Below, in pieces: positions 1-6,318 of a stretch of 6,318 nt of DNA (position 1 is its first letter; every line of letters starts with the position of its first letter). The stretch is from Clostridia bacterium (GTDB lineage Bacteria; Bacillota; Clostridia; Christensenellales; Aristaeellaceae), in assembly GCA_016297535.1 (NCBI GenBank), contig JAEDGL010000137.1:1-6318 (forward strand). The letters run 5' to 3'. The notes beneath the pieces are model-generated. The model did not search any database. It was given only the letters and a program-made list of their open reading frames with translations, and was not told where the DNA came from. The position numbers and the translations under genes are program-made.

Positions 1-1287
1 TTACTGTTTCACCCCGGGCTTTTCGTTATGCACCGGCTGCTCCAGCACGCACAGCGCGCCAAGCATGACCACGGCGGGAATATCGCGGCTGTACACCACG
101 GTGCCAAGCAGCGCCGTAACCCCAACCATCATCAGGGACAGCACGATCTGCGCCCGCTGCGGATGATTGCCAAGCCCCCGCAGGCTGCCGCGGCCCATCA
201 GCCAGATCATGCCGCCTGCAACGAGCACCCCCAAAAGCCCCGCGCCGGACAGAAGATCCAGCAGATCGCTGTGATAGCTCATCAGCCTTTCGCCGCCCCA
301 AAGGCTGCCCCACAGGGGCGAGCGGCGGATGCCCTCCACCGCCACCAGATAATGGCTGAGGCGGCTGTTGGCGTCGGTGGCGCTGCCCTGCAGGGCAAGG
401 CCCAGCTGCTCAAAGCTGAAGGCAAAGTTGACCAGCCCCAGCTGCGCGCACACGGCGCCGGCCAGCCGCAGCAGTGGCTGCATCAAAAGCAGCGCGGCCA
501 GCAGCGGCACAAGCCCCGCCAGCAGCGAGCCGCCCAGCGAAACGCGCCTGCCAAAAACAAGCCGCACCAGCAGCGCCAGCACCTCCAGCGCAAGAAGGCC
601 GGCGGCATACAGCATGGCATAGGTATACTGGGACAGCACGATGGTAACCGTTTGCAGGGCAATCAGCGCAACAAAGGCGGCGCGCTTCCAGCCGCGGCTT
701 TGCGCCACGCCGATGCAGCACAGCGGCAGCGCGGCCGCCATGGCATAGATAAAATCATACCCGCCGATGTTTTTCAGCATCAGCTCGCGCAGATAGGCCT
801 CGTTGCCCGGCTCGGCGCAGCCCAGCGACCGGGAATAGGCGTACACCTTGTCCCCGCGCAGAAACATGCCCTCCATCAGCCAGCCGGAGGTGCTCAGCAG
901 GGTAAGAACGGTTGTGCCAAGCAGCACGGGGCCGATGCCCTGCCACAGCCGCCGGTCGCCAACGGTGCGCACATGCCCCGCATAGACCAGCGGAAACCAG
1001 AACATGGCCTGCTGCACATAAAAGCCAGCGGCGTTTTCGCCGCCCCGGTCCATCACCCGGCGCAAAAGCAGCGGCATCACCGCCGCGCACGCCGCGCGGG
1101 CCAGCAGCCAGGGCCACTGCTTTCGCAGGGTGGGCGCATCCAGCAGCACGCCCAGGCCAAACAGCCCCACGCACAAAGCGCCCGTCATGGCGCGGCCGGT
1201 GGTTTGCACGGCGGGCAGCAGCAGCCAGAGCACATACAGCCAGATGGAGGAGCGGATGAGCTGGATGGAAAGCTCGTTTCGTTTCAT
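1..1287 (-). CDS. O-antigen ligase / Wzy polymerase-like polytopic membrane protein
   Basis: This 428-residue protein is complete: its TAA stop is bases 1-3. It has about 11-12 hydrophobic segments (near 13-26, 34-50, 60-75, 92-104, 115-134, 178-195, 202-218, 220-245, 252-274, 344-365, 379-399, 402-416) and a large loop at about 275-340. That loop and the following helix carry the pattern of the O-antigen ligase/Wzy_C superfamily: R309 with AVEGIRRSPLWG at 316-327, then YHSDLLDLLSGAGLLG at 338-353, equivalent to the family's H-N/S-xxL...G-x-x-G motif. Members join or polymerise undecaprenyl-linked glycans outside the membrane. Overall similarity to well-known members looks weak, so ligase versus polymerase cannot be decided. 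The ATG at 1287 overlaps the exporter stop by four bases; the AAAGGGAAAGG stretch before it is a modest ribosome binding site, consistent with coupling. An uncharacterised membrane protein of another family remains possible. Confidence 0.6.
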   Translation of the reverse strand: MKRNELSIQLIRSSIWLYVLWLLLPAVQTTGRAMTGALCVGLFGLGVLLDAPTLRKQWPWLLARAACAAVMPLLLRRVMDRGGENAAGFYVQQAMFWFPLVYAGHVRTVGDRRLWQGIGPVLLGTTVLTLLSTSGWLMEGMFLRGDKVYAYSRSLGCAEPGNEAYLRELMLKNIGGYDFIYAMAAALPLCCIGVAQSRGWKRAAFVALIALQTVTIVLSQYTYAMLYAAGLLALEVLALLVRLVFGRRVSLGGSLLAGLVPLLAALLLMQPLLRLAGAVCAQLGLVNFAFSFEQLGLALQGSATDANSRLSHYLVAVEGIRRSPLWGSLWGGERLMSYHSDLLDLLSGAGLLGVLVAGGMIWLMGRGSLRGLGNHPQRAQIVLSLMMVGVTALLGTVVYSRDIPAVVMLGALCVLEQPVHNEKPGVKQ

Positions 1288-2525
1288 ACCTTTCCCTTTC
1301 TGTGCGTAATGCCCGAAAGCGTGGAGCCAAGGGCAATGCCCAGCGCGATCATCAGAATCAGCGCCATGGTATGCGCCGCAATGGCGCCGCCGCTGGACAG
1401 ATCGCCCTGGGCCAGCGCGCTCATGGCGCGGTACAGGCCCAATCCGGGTACCATGGGCAAAATGGCGATGGTAACAAACACCGTGGCGATCATCTTAAAG
1501 CGCCGCGCGGCGATCTGCGCGCCGATGGCCGCAGTCAGCGCGCCCAGAAACATGCCCGCCGTTTCGCTGATGCCCAGCTGCAGGCACAGCCAGTAGATGG
1601 TGCAGCCCACCGCGCCCAGAAAGCCGCCCCAGTTGATGGCCTTGCGCGGCGCAAACAGCAGCGCGCCAAAGCCCGCGCCCGCCAGATAGCTGCTGACAAA
1701 CGCGATGATCGCCTGCAGCCACAGCGCCAGCCCCGACGGCCCCATCACGGACTGCGCCATCAGCCCCAGCGAGCTGGCCAGATGCGTGCCCAGCAGCGCG
1801 CCGCCGGCCACCATGGCCGCAATCATGATGGCGCGCGCGCAGTGCGCCACGCCGGATACCATATCCCCGCGCAGAATATCCTGCACGGCGTTGGTCATGC
1901 TAAGCCCGGGCACCAGGGGCATGATGGACGCGGCAATCACCACCTCGGTGGCGCAAAGCCCCGTAACGGCGCGAAAAACGAGCGGGATAAACGCGCAGAA
2001 CACGCTGGAAAGCAGCGTGCCGCCCATCACCGCAGAGTGATCCCTGGCAGGCAGAATGCGCGGAATCAGCTGCGTAAGGGCCCCGCACAGGCCGCCCAGC
2101 AGCACCTCCAGCGGCCCGCCGCCAAACATGACCGCAAACGGCGCGGAGGTAAAAAAGGCCATCAGCGGCGCGTACCAGCCGCCGCGGTTTTCATCCAGCT
2201 GCCCGGCCTCCCGCAGCGCGTCCAGCAGGTTTTCGGGCTTCATGTGCCCGGTGGTGAGGGAGCGGCTGATTTCGTTTACCCGGTTGACGCGCGAAAGATG
2301 CGTGCCGCTCAGGTGCACGCGGCGCACCGAGGCGCGGTGCTCTCCGGTTTCATCCGTAAAGGAAATGAACAGCCCGCTGGGAACCGCGAACACGTTGGGA
2401 TCCTTCAGCCCCAGCGCGCAGGCCATGCGCAGCACCGTATCCTCGGCGCGGTAGGTTTCGCCGCCGTTTTCCAGAATGATGCGCCCGGCCAGGCACAGCG
2501 CCTTCAGGCAGGTGGTGGATGTCAT
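1284..2525 (-). CDS. Threonine/serine exporter, fused ThrE type (DUF1212 + ThrE_2)
   Basis: This 413-residue membrane protein belongs to the ThrE family, whose Corynebacterium member exports L-threonine and L-serine by proton motive force. Residues 1-115 are the soluble N-terminal part, with ENGGETYRAEDT at 19-30, NVFAVPSGLFISF at 44-56 and LSRVNRVNEISRSL at 77-90, all characteristic of DUF1212. Roughly five membrane segments follow to about 255, including MPLVPG at 202-207 and NAVQDILRGD at 212-221. The second half (about 265-405) is the ThrE_2 part, with its own LPMVPG at 356-361. In many bacteria these halves are two separate proteins (YjjP and YjjB); here they are fused. The ATG at 2525 is chosen because GGGAGG at 2535-2540 lies 9 bases away, while an in-frame TTG at 2531 would leave only 3. 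The stop overlaps the next gene by four bases (ATGA). The transported substrate is inferred from family, not shown; small dicarboxylates are handled by some YjjPB members. Confidence 0.9.
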   Translation of the reverse strand: MTSTTCLKALCLAGRIILENGGETYRAEDTVLRMACALGLKDPNVFAVPSGLFISFTDETGEHRASVRRVHLSGTHLSRVNRVNEISRSLTTGHMKPENLLDALREAGQLDENRGGWYAPLMAFFTSAPFAVMFGGGPLEVLLGGLCGALTQLIPRILPARDHSAVMGGTLLSSVFCAFIPLVFRAVTGLCATEVVIAASIMPLVPGLSMTNAVQDILRGDMVSGVAHCARAIMIAAMVAGGALLGTHLASSLGLMAQSVMGPSGLALWLQAIIAFVSSYLAGAGFGALLFAPRKAINWGGFLGAVGCTIYWLCLQLGISETAGMFLGALTAAIGAQIAARRFKMIATVFVTIAILPMVPGLGLYRAMSALAQGDLSSGGAIAAHTMALILMIALGIALGSTLSGITHRKGKV

Positions 2526-2534
2526 CGGCAAAGG

Positions 2535-2540
2535 CCTCCC
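2535..2540 (-). promoter_or_regulatory. Ribosome binding site that fixes the ThrE-like start
   Basis: GGGAGG on the minus strand directly follows the stop codon of the GT-C gene (2541-2543) and lies 9 bases before the ATG at 2525. Such placement favours re-initiation by ribosomes finishing the upstream gene. Confidence 0.75.
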
Positions 2541-4040
2541 TCAGCCCAGAAAATATACGCCGTATACAAACAGCGTCAGTACCGAAAAGCAGGCGGCGTA
2601 GCATTCCGCCAGCCACCCCGCGCGCCCAAGCCGCTGGCGCAGATAGGCCAAACCCGCCGCGCCCAGCGCCAGTACCGGCGCGATGTAGCGAAAGTTGAAC
2701 GTGCAGATGTAGGGATAATCCAGCGTAAACTTGAGATAGCTTGCCAAAAGCAGCACGCCGTAGCCCAGCAGAAACCAGCCGCTGGCGTCGCGCCGGTGGA
2801 AAACCATCCACACAAAGCCCGCTGCGCCCAAAACTAGCAGCCCCGCAAAAGCCATCAGCAGCCCATAGGATACGTACCACATCAGCGATCCATCCGGGAA
2901 AAGGGTCATTTCGTCAAACAGGCCGGTGGTCAGGGTTTGCATCCACACGTTGTGGTCGATGGAGCAGATGGCGGAATAGAACAGCCCGCGCCGCGCGTGC
3001 CAGTCCGGGATGCCGTAGCGTTTGGAAAGCGGCAGGTAGGATACGTTGATGGTTTCGGCAGGCAGGCGCACATAGTTCGGCGGCATGCCAAAGGCGGCCA
3101 GGTGGTAAACCGGCCAGGCGATGGCAATGGGCACGCTGACCAGCAGAAACAGCGCAAACGGCCGAAGGTACGCCGCCCGCTTCCGGGGCGCTTCGCGCAA
3201 AAAGGCCACCACGAACACGGCAGCAATGCAGGGAATCAGCAGCGCGGCGTTGAGCTTGGTGGCCATGCCGCAGCCCAGGAACAGGGCGATGAGCAGGATG
3301 TCGCTCATGCGGCGCCCTTTTTGCCAGCGAAGCACATGCACCGCGCAGCGGAGAACGCAGAAAATCATCAGGATATCGTTGTTGAGCGTTGCGCCCAGAA
3401 TGAGCAGCATGGGCTGAAACGCCACCGCCCACAGCCCCGTGCGCACCGCCCGGGGGCTTAGCTCCAGCTCCTGCATCAGCAGCAGGGAGGCGTGCACGGC
3501 GCCAAAGGAAAGGAGCATGGTAAGCACCTGCAGGTTTTCAAGCGCCACCTCCTGCGAAAGCCCCAGCAGCAGGTTCAGCTTCATGAACAGCGCCTGCACA
3601 ATATGGTGCAGCGGCGGGTTGTAGAACACGGAAAAGCCTTCGTCCATGGGGTTGATTTCCAGCGGCAGGCGGCCGTTTTCCACCAGCCAGGCGATATAGC
3701 CCAGGTGCCCGTCCGGCTTGCCGGGCACGGAAAAATCCGCGCTGTAGCTGGCCAGATCATGCCACGAAAAGGAATAGGGCAGCTGGAGGATAAAAATCAG
3801 CCCCACCGTAAAGCCGGCGCACAGCAGCATCCGGGCGGGCGTGTCTTCGCTTTTGTGCTCGCCGGTCAGGCACCAGAGGGCGCAAACCGCCCACGCAAAG
3901 CCCAGCAGCACGCAGACCACATCGGTATACACGCCGCGGCTCAGCTGGCAGGCGGTGTTCAAAAGCCAGGCAAACAGCCCGGCCGCAAGCCAGGCCGCCG
4001 GCGCCTTCCAGCGGGCAGCCGGCACAGAAAAACGCTTCAT
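2541..4040 (-). CDS. GT-C fold membrane glycosyltransferase, family 39 (PMT/ArnT)-like
   Basis: This 499-residue polytopic membrane protein resembles GT-C glycosyltransferases of the PMT/ArnT kind, which transfer sugars from polyprenyl-phosphate donors on the outer face of the membrane. About 12-13 hydrophobic segments are visible (roughly 13-30, 38-58, 70-88, 172-190, 203-218, 222-236, 248-283, 294-312, 385-413, 422-437, 450-466, 480-497). The first large outer loop holds an acidic residue (D95, SWHDLASY) as expected for the catalytic position, then HLGYIAWLVENGRLP (112-126) and NPPLHH (141-146), which match the family's GxLP and PPLxx motifs. NND at 220-222, TKLN at 261-264 and FRYIAP at 450-455 are further family-like marks. 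The ATG at 4040 has GGAGGTG directly upstream, whereas the longer frame uses GTG at 4055 and would place that site inside the coding region. It starts 69 bases after recA, and its stop is 15 bases before the exporter gene. Acceptor and sugar cannot be told from sequence; it could modify a protein, lipid or glycan. Confidence 0.75.
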   Translation of the reverse strand: MKRFSVPAARWKAPAAWLAAGLFAWLLNTACQLSRGVYTDVVCVLLGFAWAVCALWCLTGEHKSEDTPARMLLCAGFTVGLIFILQLPYSFSWHDLASYSADFSVPGKPDGHLGYIAWLVENGRLPLEINPMDEGFSVFYNPPLHHIVQALFMKLNLLLGLSQEVALENLQVLTMLLSFGAVHASLLLMQELELSPRAVRTGLWAVAFQPMLLILGATLNNDILMIFCVLRCAVHVLRWQKGRRMSDILLIALFLGCGMATKLNAALLIPCIAAVFVVAFLREAPRKRAAYLRPFALFLLVSVPIAIAWPVYHLAAFGMPPNYVRLPAETINVSYLPLSKRYGIPDWHARRGLFYSAICSIDHNVWMQTLTTGLFDEMTLFPDGSLMWYVSYGLLMAFAGLLVLGAAGFVWMVFHRRDASGWFLLGYGVLLLASYLKFTLDYPYICTFNFRYIAPVLALGAAGLAYLRQRLGRAGWLAECYAACFSVLTLFVYGVYFLG

Positions 4041-4043
4041 GCA

Positions 4044-4050
4044 CACCTCC
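4044..4050 (-). promoter_or_regulatory. Ribosome binding site that fixes the GT-C gene start
   Basis: GGAGGTG on the minus strand has its GGAGG core five bases before the ATG at 4040. It excludes the GTG at 4055, which lies upstream of this site. Confidence 0.8.
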
Positions 4051-4062
4051 GGCACAATCCGT

Positions 4063-4096
4063 TTCCGCCTGCCCGCAGGGCTGCGGACAGGCGGAA
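4063..4096 (-). terminator. Strong hairpin after recA; possible atypical terminator or processing site
   Basis: Two 15-base arms (4063-4077 and 4082-4096) flank a 4-base loop. Read on the plus strand they are TTCCGCCTGCCCGCA and TGCGGACAGGCGGAA; in the minus-strand RNA all 15 positions pair, one as a G-U wobble. The hairpin begins 13 bases after the recA stop and ends 22 bases before the next gene's ATG. In the direction of transcription it is followed by ACGGATTG, not by a U-run, so it is not a canonical intrinsic terminator. It may act as a weak terminator, an RNA 3'-end stabiliser or a cleavage site that uncouples recA expression from the downstream cassette. The structure is seen directly; its function is inferred. 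Confidence 0.6.
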
Positions 4097-4109
4097 GGGG
4101 TTTTGGGGC

Positions 4110-5231
4110 TTACTCGTCCAAAAGCGCCAGATCCTCGTCCTCCAGATCGGCGGGATCGTCGGTGCTTACGGGAGAGGGATCGGAGGCCAGCTTGGCGGCG
4201 GCTTCGTCGCGCAGCATTTTTTCGATCATGTCGGCAAACTCGGGGTTGTCGCGCAGGTAGAGGCGGGCGTTCTCGCGGCCCTGGCCGATGCGCTGGTCCT
4301 CGTAGCTGAACCATGCGCCGGATTTGTGGATGATATCGCGCTCCACGGCCATATCCAGCAGGCTGCCCCATTTGGAAATGCCCTCGCCGTAGATGATATC
4401 AAACTCGGCCACCTTGAAGGGCGGCGCCACCTTGTTTTTGACCACCTTTACCTTGGTGCGGTTGCCGATGGGCTCGCTGCCGTTTTTCAGCTGCTCGCCG
4501 CGGCGCACGTCCAGACGCACGGAGGCATAAAACTTGAGCGCGCGTCCGCCGGTGGTGGTTTCGGGGTTGCCGTACATCACGCCCACCTTTTCGCGCAGCT
4601 GGTTGATGAAAATGGCCACGGCGTTGGTTTTGGAAATCACGCCGGTCAGCTTGCGCAGCGCCTGGCTCATCAGACGCGCCTGCAGGCCCACAAAGCTGTC
4701 GCCCATTTCGCCCTCGATTTCGGCACGGGGCACCAGCGCGGCCACGGAGTCGATAACCACGATATCCACCGCGCCGCTGCGCACCAGCGCCTCGCAGATT
4801 TCCAGCGCCTGCTCGCCGGTATCGGGCTGGGAAATATACAGCTCGTCGATGTTTACGCCCAGCTTTTTGGCATATACGGGATCCAGCGCGTGCTCGGCAT
4901 CGATGAAGGCCGCCACGCCGCCCTGCTTTTGCGCCTCGGCCACGCAGTGCAGCGCAACCGTGGTTTTGCCGGAGGATTCGGGCCCGAAGATTTCCACAAT
5001 GCGGCCGCGGGGCAATCCGCCCACGCCCAGCGCCATATCCAGATCCAGGCAGCCGGTGGAAATCACCTGCAGGTTCTGGTCGGCCACGGCATCGGAAAAC
5101 TTCATGACCGAGCCCTTGCCGTAGGTTTTGTTCAGCTGTGCCAGCGCGTTTTCCAGCGCCTTCATCTTGGCTTCCTTTACATCATCCAGCTTTGCACCGA
5201 TTTCCTTTTTGGCGGTTTCTTTTCTGGCCAT
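4110..5231 (-). CDS. recA: RecA recombinase
   Basis: This 373-residue RecA is full length. It forms ATP-dependent filaments on single-stranded DNA, drives homologous pairing and strand exchange, and in most bacteria activates LexA self-cleavage. Walker A is GPESSGKTT at residues 83-91 and Walker B is the VDIVVIDS strand at 155-162. The L2 DNA-binding loop and its flanks lie at about 209-244 and contain NQLREKVGVMYGNPETTTGG. The EFADMIEKML segment at 331-340 starts the usual C-terminal tail, and residues 351-373 are rich in Asp and Glu, as in many RecA proteins. Residues 1-35 form the charged N-terminal oligomerisation helix. The ATG at 5231 has AGAGGTG at 5239-5245 with a 7-base spacer. No intein or frameshift is seen. 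It lies 37 bases after cinA with no recognisable promoter or Bacillus-type SOS box (CGAAC-N4-GTTCG) in that gap, so it is probably co-transcribed with the upstream genes. Confidence 0.99.
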   Translation of the reverse strand: MARKETAKKEIGAKLDDVKEAKMKALENALAQLNKTYGKGSVMKFSDAVADQNLQVISTGCLDLDMALGVGGLPRGRIVEIFGPESSGKTTVALHCVAEAQKQGGVAAFIDAEHALDPVYAKKLGVNIDELYISQPDTGEQALEICEALVRSGAVDIVVIDSVAALVPRAEIEGEMGDSFVGLQARLMSQALRKLTGVISKTNAVAIFINQLREKVGVMYGNPETTTGGRALKFYASVRLDVRRGEQLKNGSEPIGNRTKVKVVKNKVAPPFKVAEFDIIYGEGISKWGSLLDMAVERDIIHKSGAWFSYEDQRIGQGRENARLYLRDNPEFADMIEKMLRDEAAAKLASDPSPVSTDDPADLEDEDLALLDE

Positions 5232-5238
5232 GGATATG

Positions 5239-5245
5239 CACCTCT
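5239..5245 (-). promoter_or_regulatory. recA ribosome binding site
   Basis: AGAGGTG on the minus strand is followed by a 7-base spacer and the recA ATG at 5231. The surrounding 37-base gap (5232-5268) shows no clear -10/-35 pair. Confidence 0.8.
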
Positions 5246-5268
5246 TTCATTTGAATGGGAAGGGGGGA

Positions 5269-5748
5269 TCAGCGTATGGCGTCCAGCGCCAGCTGCAGCG
5301 CGTAGGCCGCGCTCTGCTCGCGCACGCTCTGGCGGTCGCCCTCAAAATGGCATTCGTCCACCCGCGTGCCCCGCTCGCTGCTTACGCCGATAAACACGGT
5401 GCCAACGGGGGTTTGCGGCGTGCCGCCGGTGGGGCCCGCGATGCCGGTGGCGCTTACGGCCACATGGGTTTTGAGCACGCGCCGCGCGCCCTGCGCCATC
5501 TGGCGGGCGCAGGGTTCGCTTACCACGCCCACGGTATCGATTACGGATTGCTCCACGCCCAGCACCTCGTGCTTTACGCGTGCGTCGTAGCTGACCACGC
5601 CGCCCATGAGCACCGCGCTTGCGCCGCTCACGCCCGCAACCGAGGCCGCGATCATGCCGCCGGTCAGGCTTTCCGCGGTGCCAAGGGTAAGGCCCCTGGC
5701 AAGAAACTCGCGCACCACCTGCGCGCTTATCTGCTGCAAATCAGTCAT
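5269..5748 (-). CDS. CinA C-terminal domain protein, PncC-type nicotinamide-nucleotide amidase
   Basis: This 159-residue protein matches the CinA C-terminal (PncC/YgaD) domain alone. That family deamidates nicotinamide mononucleotide to nicotinate mononucleotide in NAD salvage. Conserved marks are AESLTGG at residues 25-31 (Ser27 is the likely nucleophile), SYDARVK at 53-59 (Tyr54 and Lys59 with the family spacing of five) and GIAGPTGG at 102-109, followed by PVGTVFIGV. The ATG at 5748 is chosen because it has a GGAGG core six bases upstream; an upstream in-frame start at 5772 would add eight atypical residues (MCATGRCS) and has no better site. The frame overlaps the pgsA stop by 8 bases (ATGACTGA). 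Many Firmicutes carry a longer cinA (roughly 410 residues) between pgsA and recA, with an N-terminal MoaB-like pyrophosphatase domain. Here pgsA occupies the space upstream, so that domain is absent at this locus. Family membership is firm; the amidase activity is inferred. Confidence 0.92.
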   Translation of the reverse strand: MTDLQQISAQVVREFLARGLTLGTAESLTGGMIAASVAGVSGASAVLMGGVVSYDARVKHEVLGVEQSVIDTVGVVSEPCARQMAQGARRVLKTHVAVSATGIAGPTGGTPQTPVGTVFIGVSSERGTRVDECHFEGDRQSVREQSAAYALQLALDAIR

Positions 5749-6289
5749 GGAGCACCTCCCGGTTGCGCACAAAGTAATCCACGCCGCTCCACACGGTCAT
5801 GACCAGCACCGCCAGCTGCGAGGGCACCAGCAGCCACCTCGCCAGCGTTTGCAGCAGCGGGAAACGGGCAAAGTACACCAGATGGGCGATGAGCATAACC
5901 ATTTGCAGAATGGTTTTGAGCTTGCCCAGCTTTCCAGCGGCGATCACGCGGCCCTGCTCCACCGCCACCAGGCGCAATCCGTCCACCGCCAGCTCGCGAA
6001 ACAGCACCGTCACCACCAGCCAGGCGGGCAGCAGGCCGTGCCAGGTGAGCATGATCATGGTGGAAAGCACCAGCAGCTTGTCGGCCACGGGATCGAGAAA
6101 CTTGCCGAAATTGGTAACAATGTTGTACTTGCGGGCCATCCATCCATCCACAAAATCGGTGATGGCGGCCAGGATAAACAATAGCAGCGCCGCATAGCGC
6201 GCCCAGGGAAGACCATCCATAATCAGCAGCACCGTAAGCACGGGCACGCTGGCAATGCGGATGAGGGAAAGCCGGTTGGGCCAGTTCAT
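5741..6289 (-). CDS. pgsA: CDP-diacylglycerol--glycerol-3-phosphate 3-phosphatidyltransferase
   Basis: This 182-residue integral membrane enzyme is expected to transfer the phosphatidyl group from CDP-diacylglycerol to glycerol-3-phosphate, giving phosphatidylglycerophosphate, the precursor of phosphatidylglycerol and cardiolipin. The full CDP-alcohol phosphotransferase signature is present: D45, D48-G49, A52-R53, G62, D66 and D70, with the exact family spacing (DxxDGxxAR, eight residues, GxxxDxxxD). The N-terminus (MNWPNRLSLIRI) is also typical of PgsA, and length is normal for the family. About five to six hydrophobic segments are visible, near residues 13-25, 31-45, 72-95, 125-142 and 152-170. 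The ATG at 6289 has an AGGAG site at 6297-6301 with a 7-base spacer. The start overlaps the upstream rimO-like stop by 4 bases, and its own stop overlaps the cinA start by 8 bases. A related CDP-alcohol transferase such as a cardiolipin synthase is less likely given the N-terminus and the neighbours. Confidence 0.95.
   Translation of the reverse strand: MNWPNRLSLIRIASVPVLTVLLIMDGLPWARYAALLLFILAAITDFVDGWMARKYNIVTNFGKFLDPVADKLLVLSTMIMLTWHGLLPAWLVVTVLFRELAVDGLRLVAVEQGRVIAAGKLGKLKTILQMVMLIAHLVYFARFPLLQTLARWLLVPSQLAVLVMTVWSGVDYFVRNREVLHD
5753..5760 (-). promoter_or_regulatory. Ribosome binding site that fixes the cinA start
   Basis: GGGAGGTG on the minus strand lies inside the last codons of pgsA. 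Its GGAGG core ends six bases before the ATG at 5748 and supports that start over the longer frame beginning at 5772. Confidence 0.8.
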
Positions 6290-6318
6290 AATTTCACTCC
6301 TGTCAGGTCGTAAACGTC
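6286..6318 (-). CDS. rimO: C-terminal end of probable RimO (ribosomal protein S12 methylthiotransferase), partial
   Basis: Only the last ten codons and a TGA stop are inside the window; the rest lies beyond the right edge. The visible tail reads DVYDLTGVKL. A YDL-x-G type ending is typical of the TRAM domain tail of RimO, the radical SAM enzyme that methylthiolates an aspartate of ribosomal protein S12. The stop overlaps the pgsA start by four bases (ATGA), so the two genes are probably translationally coupled. The assignment rests on this short tail plus the known Firmicutes gene order rimO-pgsA-cinA-recA; ten residues alone could not prove it. The open frame and the overlap are seen directly, the name is inferred. 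Confidence 0.6.
   Translation of the reverse strand, partial: DVYDLTGVKL

Noticed and set aside
28..1596. 522-codon open frame on the plus strand opposite the Wzy-like gene
   Set aside because: Same antisense low-complexity His/Gln/Ala-rich composition; it also runs across the overlap into the exporter gene, which no real gene would need to do.
1302..2837. 511-codon open frame on the plus strand opposite the exporter gene
   Set aside because: Its Arg/Gln/His/Ala-rich composition lacks any hydrophobic or domain pattern; the minus-strand frame carries clear ThrE motifs.
4063..4108. Terminator for plus-strand transcription (hairpin followed by T4)
   Set aside because: There is no credible plus-strand gene for it to end, and four T's interrupted by G-tracts are too few for a canonical terminator.
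5246..5255. TTCATTTGAA imperfect palindrome upstream of recA as a possible operator
   Set aside because: Only four bases pair on each side, it partly overlaps the ribosome binding site, and it does not match a known SOS box.
3492..5393. 633-codon open frame on the plus strand opposite recA and the GT-C gene
   Set aside because: It is antisense to two well-supported genes, is very rich in His, Gln, Ala and Gly, and has no family motif. Strong GC codon bias in the real genes removes stops from the opposite strand.
6137..6150. Short ATCC tandem repeat inside pgsA
   Set aside because: It lies within the conserved DGWMAR region and is explained by coding; it is too short to suggest slippage control.

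Overview
All genes in this GC-rich window lie on the minus strand, so transcription runs from the right edge (6318) to the left edge (1). The order rimO (tail only) - pgsA - cinA C-terminal type - recA is a conserved chromosomal neighbourhood in Firmicutes, particularly Clostridia. Together with strong GGAGG-type ribosome binding sites and GC-rich codon choice, this suggests a high-GC member of the Clostridia or a related lineage. The taxonomy is an inference from gene order and protein style; there is no rRNA to confirm it.

Right half (6318 to 4110) is housekeeping. The last ten codons of a probable rimO overlap pgsA by 4 bases (ATGA). pgsA (phosphatidylglycerophosphate synthase, complete CDP-alcohol phosphotransferase motif) overlaps a stand-alone CinA C-terminal (PncC-type) amidase by 8 bases. 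After 37 bases comes a full-length recA. No promoter or SOS box is evident in that gap, so recA is probably transcribed with the genes upstream.

A strong 15-bp hairpin lies just after recA (4063-4096). It has no U-run in the direction of transcription, so it is at best an atypical terminator. It marks the border between the housekeeping block and a different set of genes.

Left half (4040 to 1) is a tight three-gene membrane cassette: a GT-C/family-39-like glycosyltransferase (499 aa), a fused ThrE-type amino acid exporter (413 aa) and an O-antigen ligase/Wzy-like membrane protein (428 aa). The first two are 15 bases apart and the last two overlap by 4 bases, so they are probably translated together. 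Two of the three have hallmarks of lipid-linked glycan assembly, which suggests a cell-surface polysaccharide role; why a threonine/serine-type exporter sits between them is unclear.

There is no rRNA, tRNA, CRISPR array, insertion sequence or phage gene in the window, and no non-coding stretch longer than 69 bases. I do not see a clearly new system. The most unusual points are the composition of the cassette downstream of recA and the hairpin that separates it from recA.
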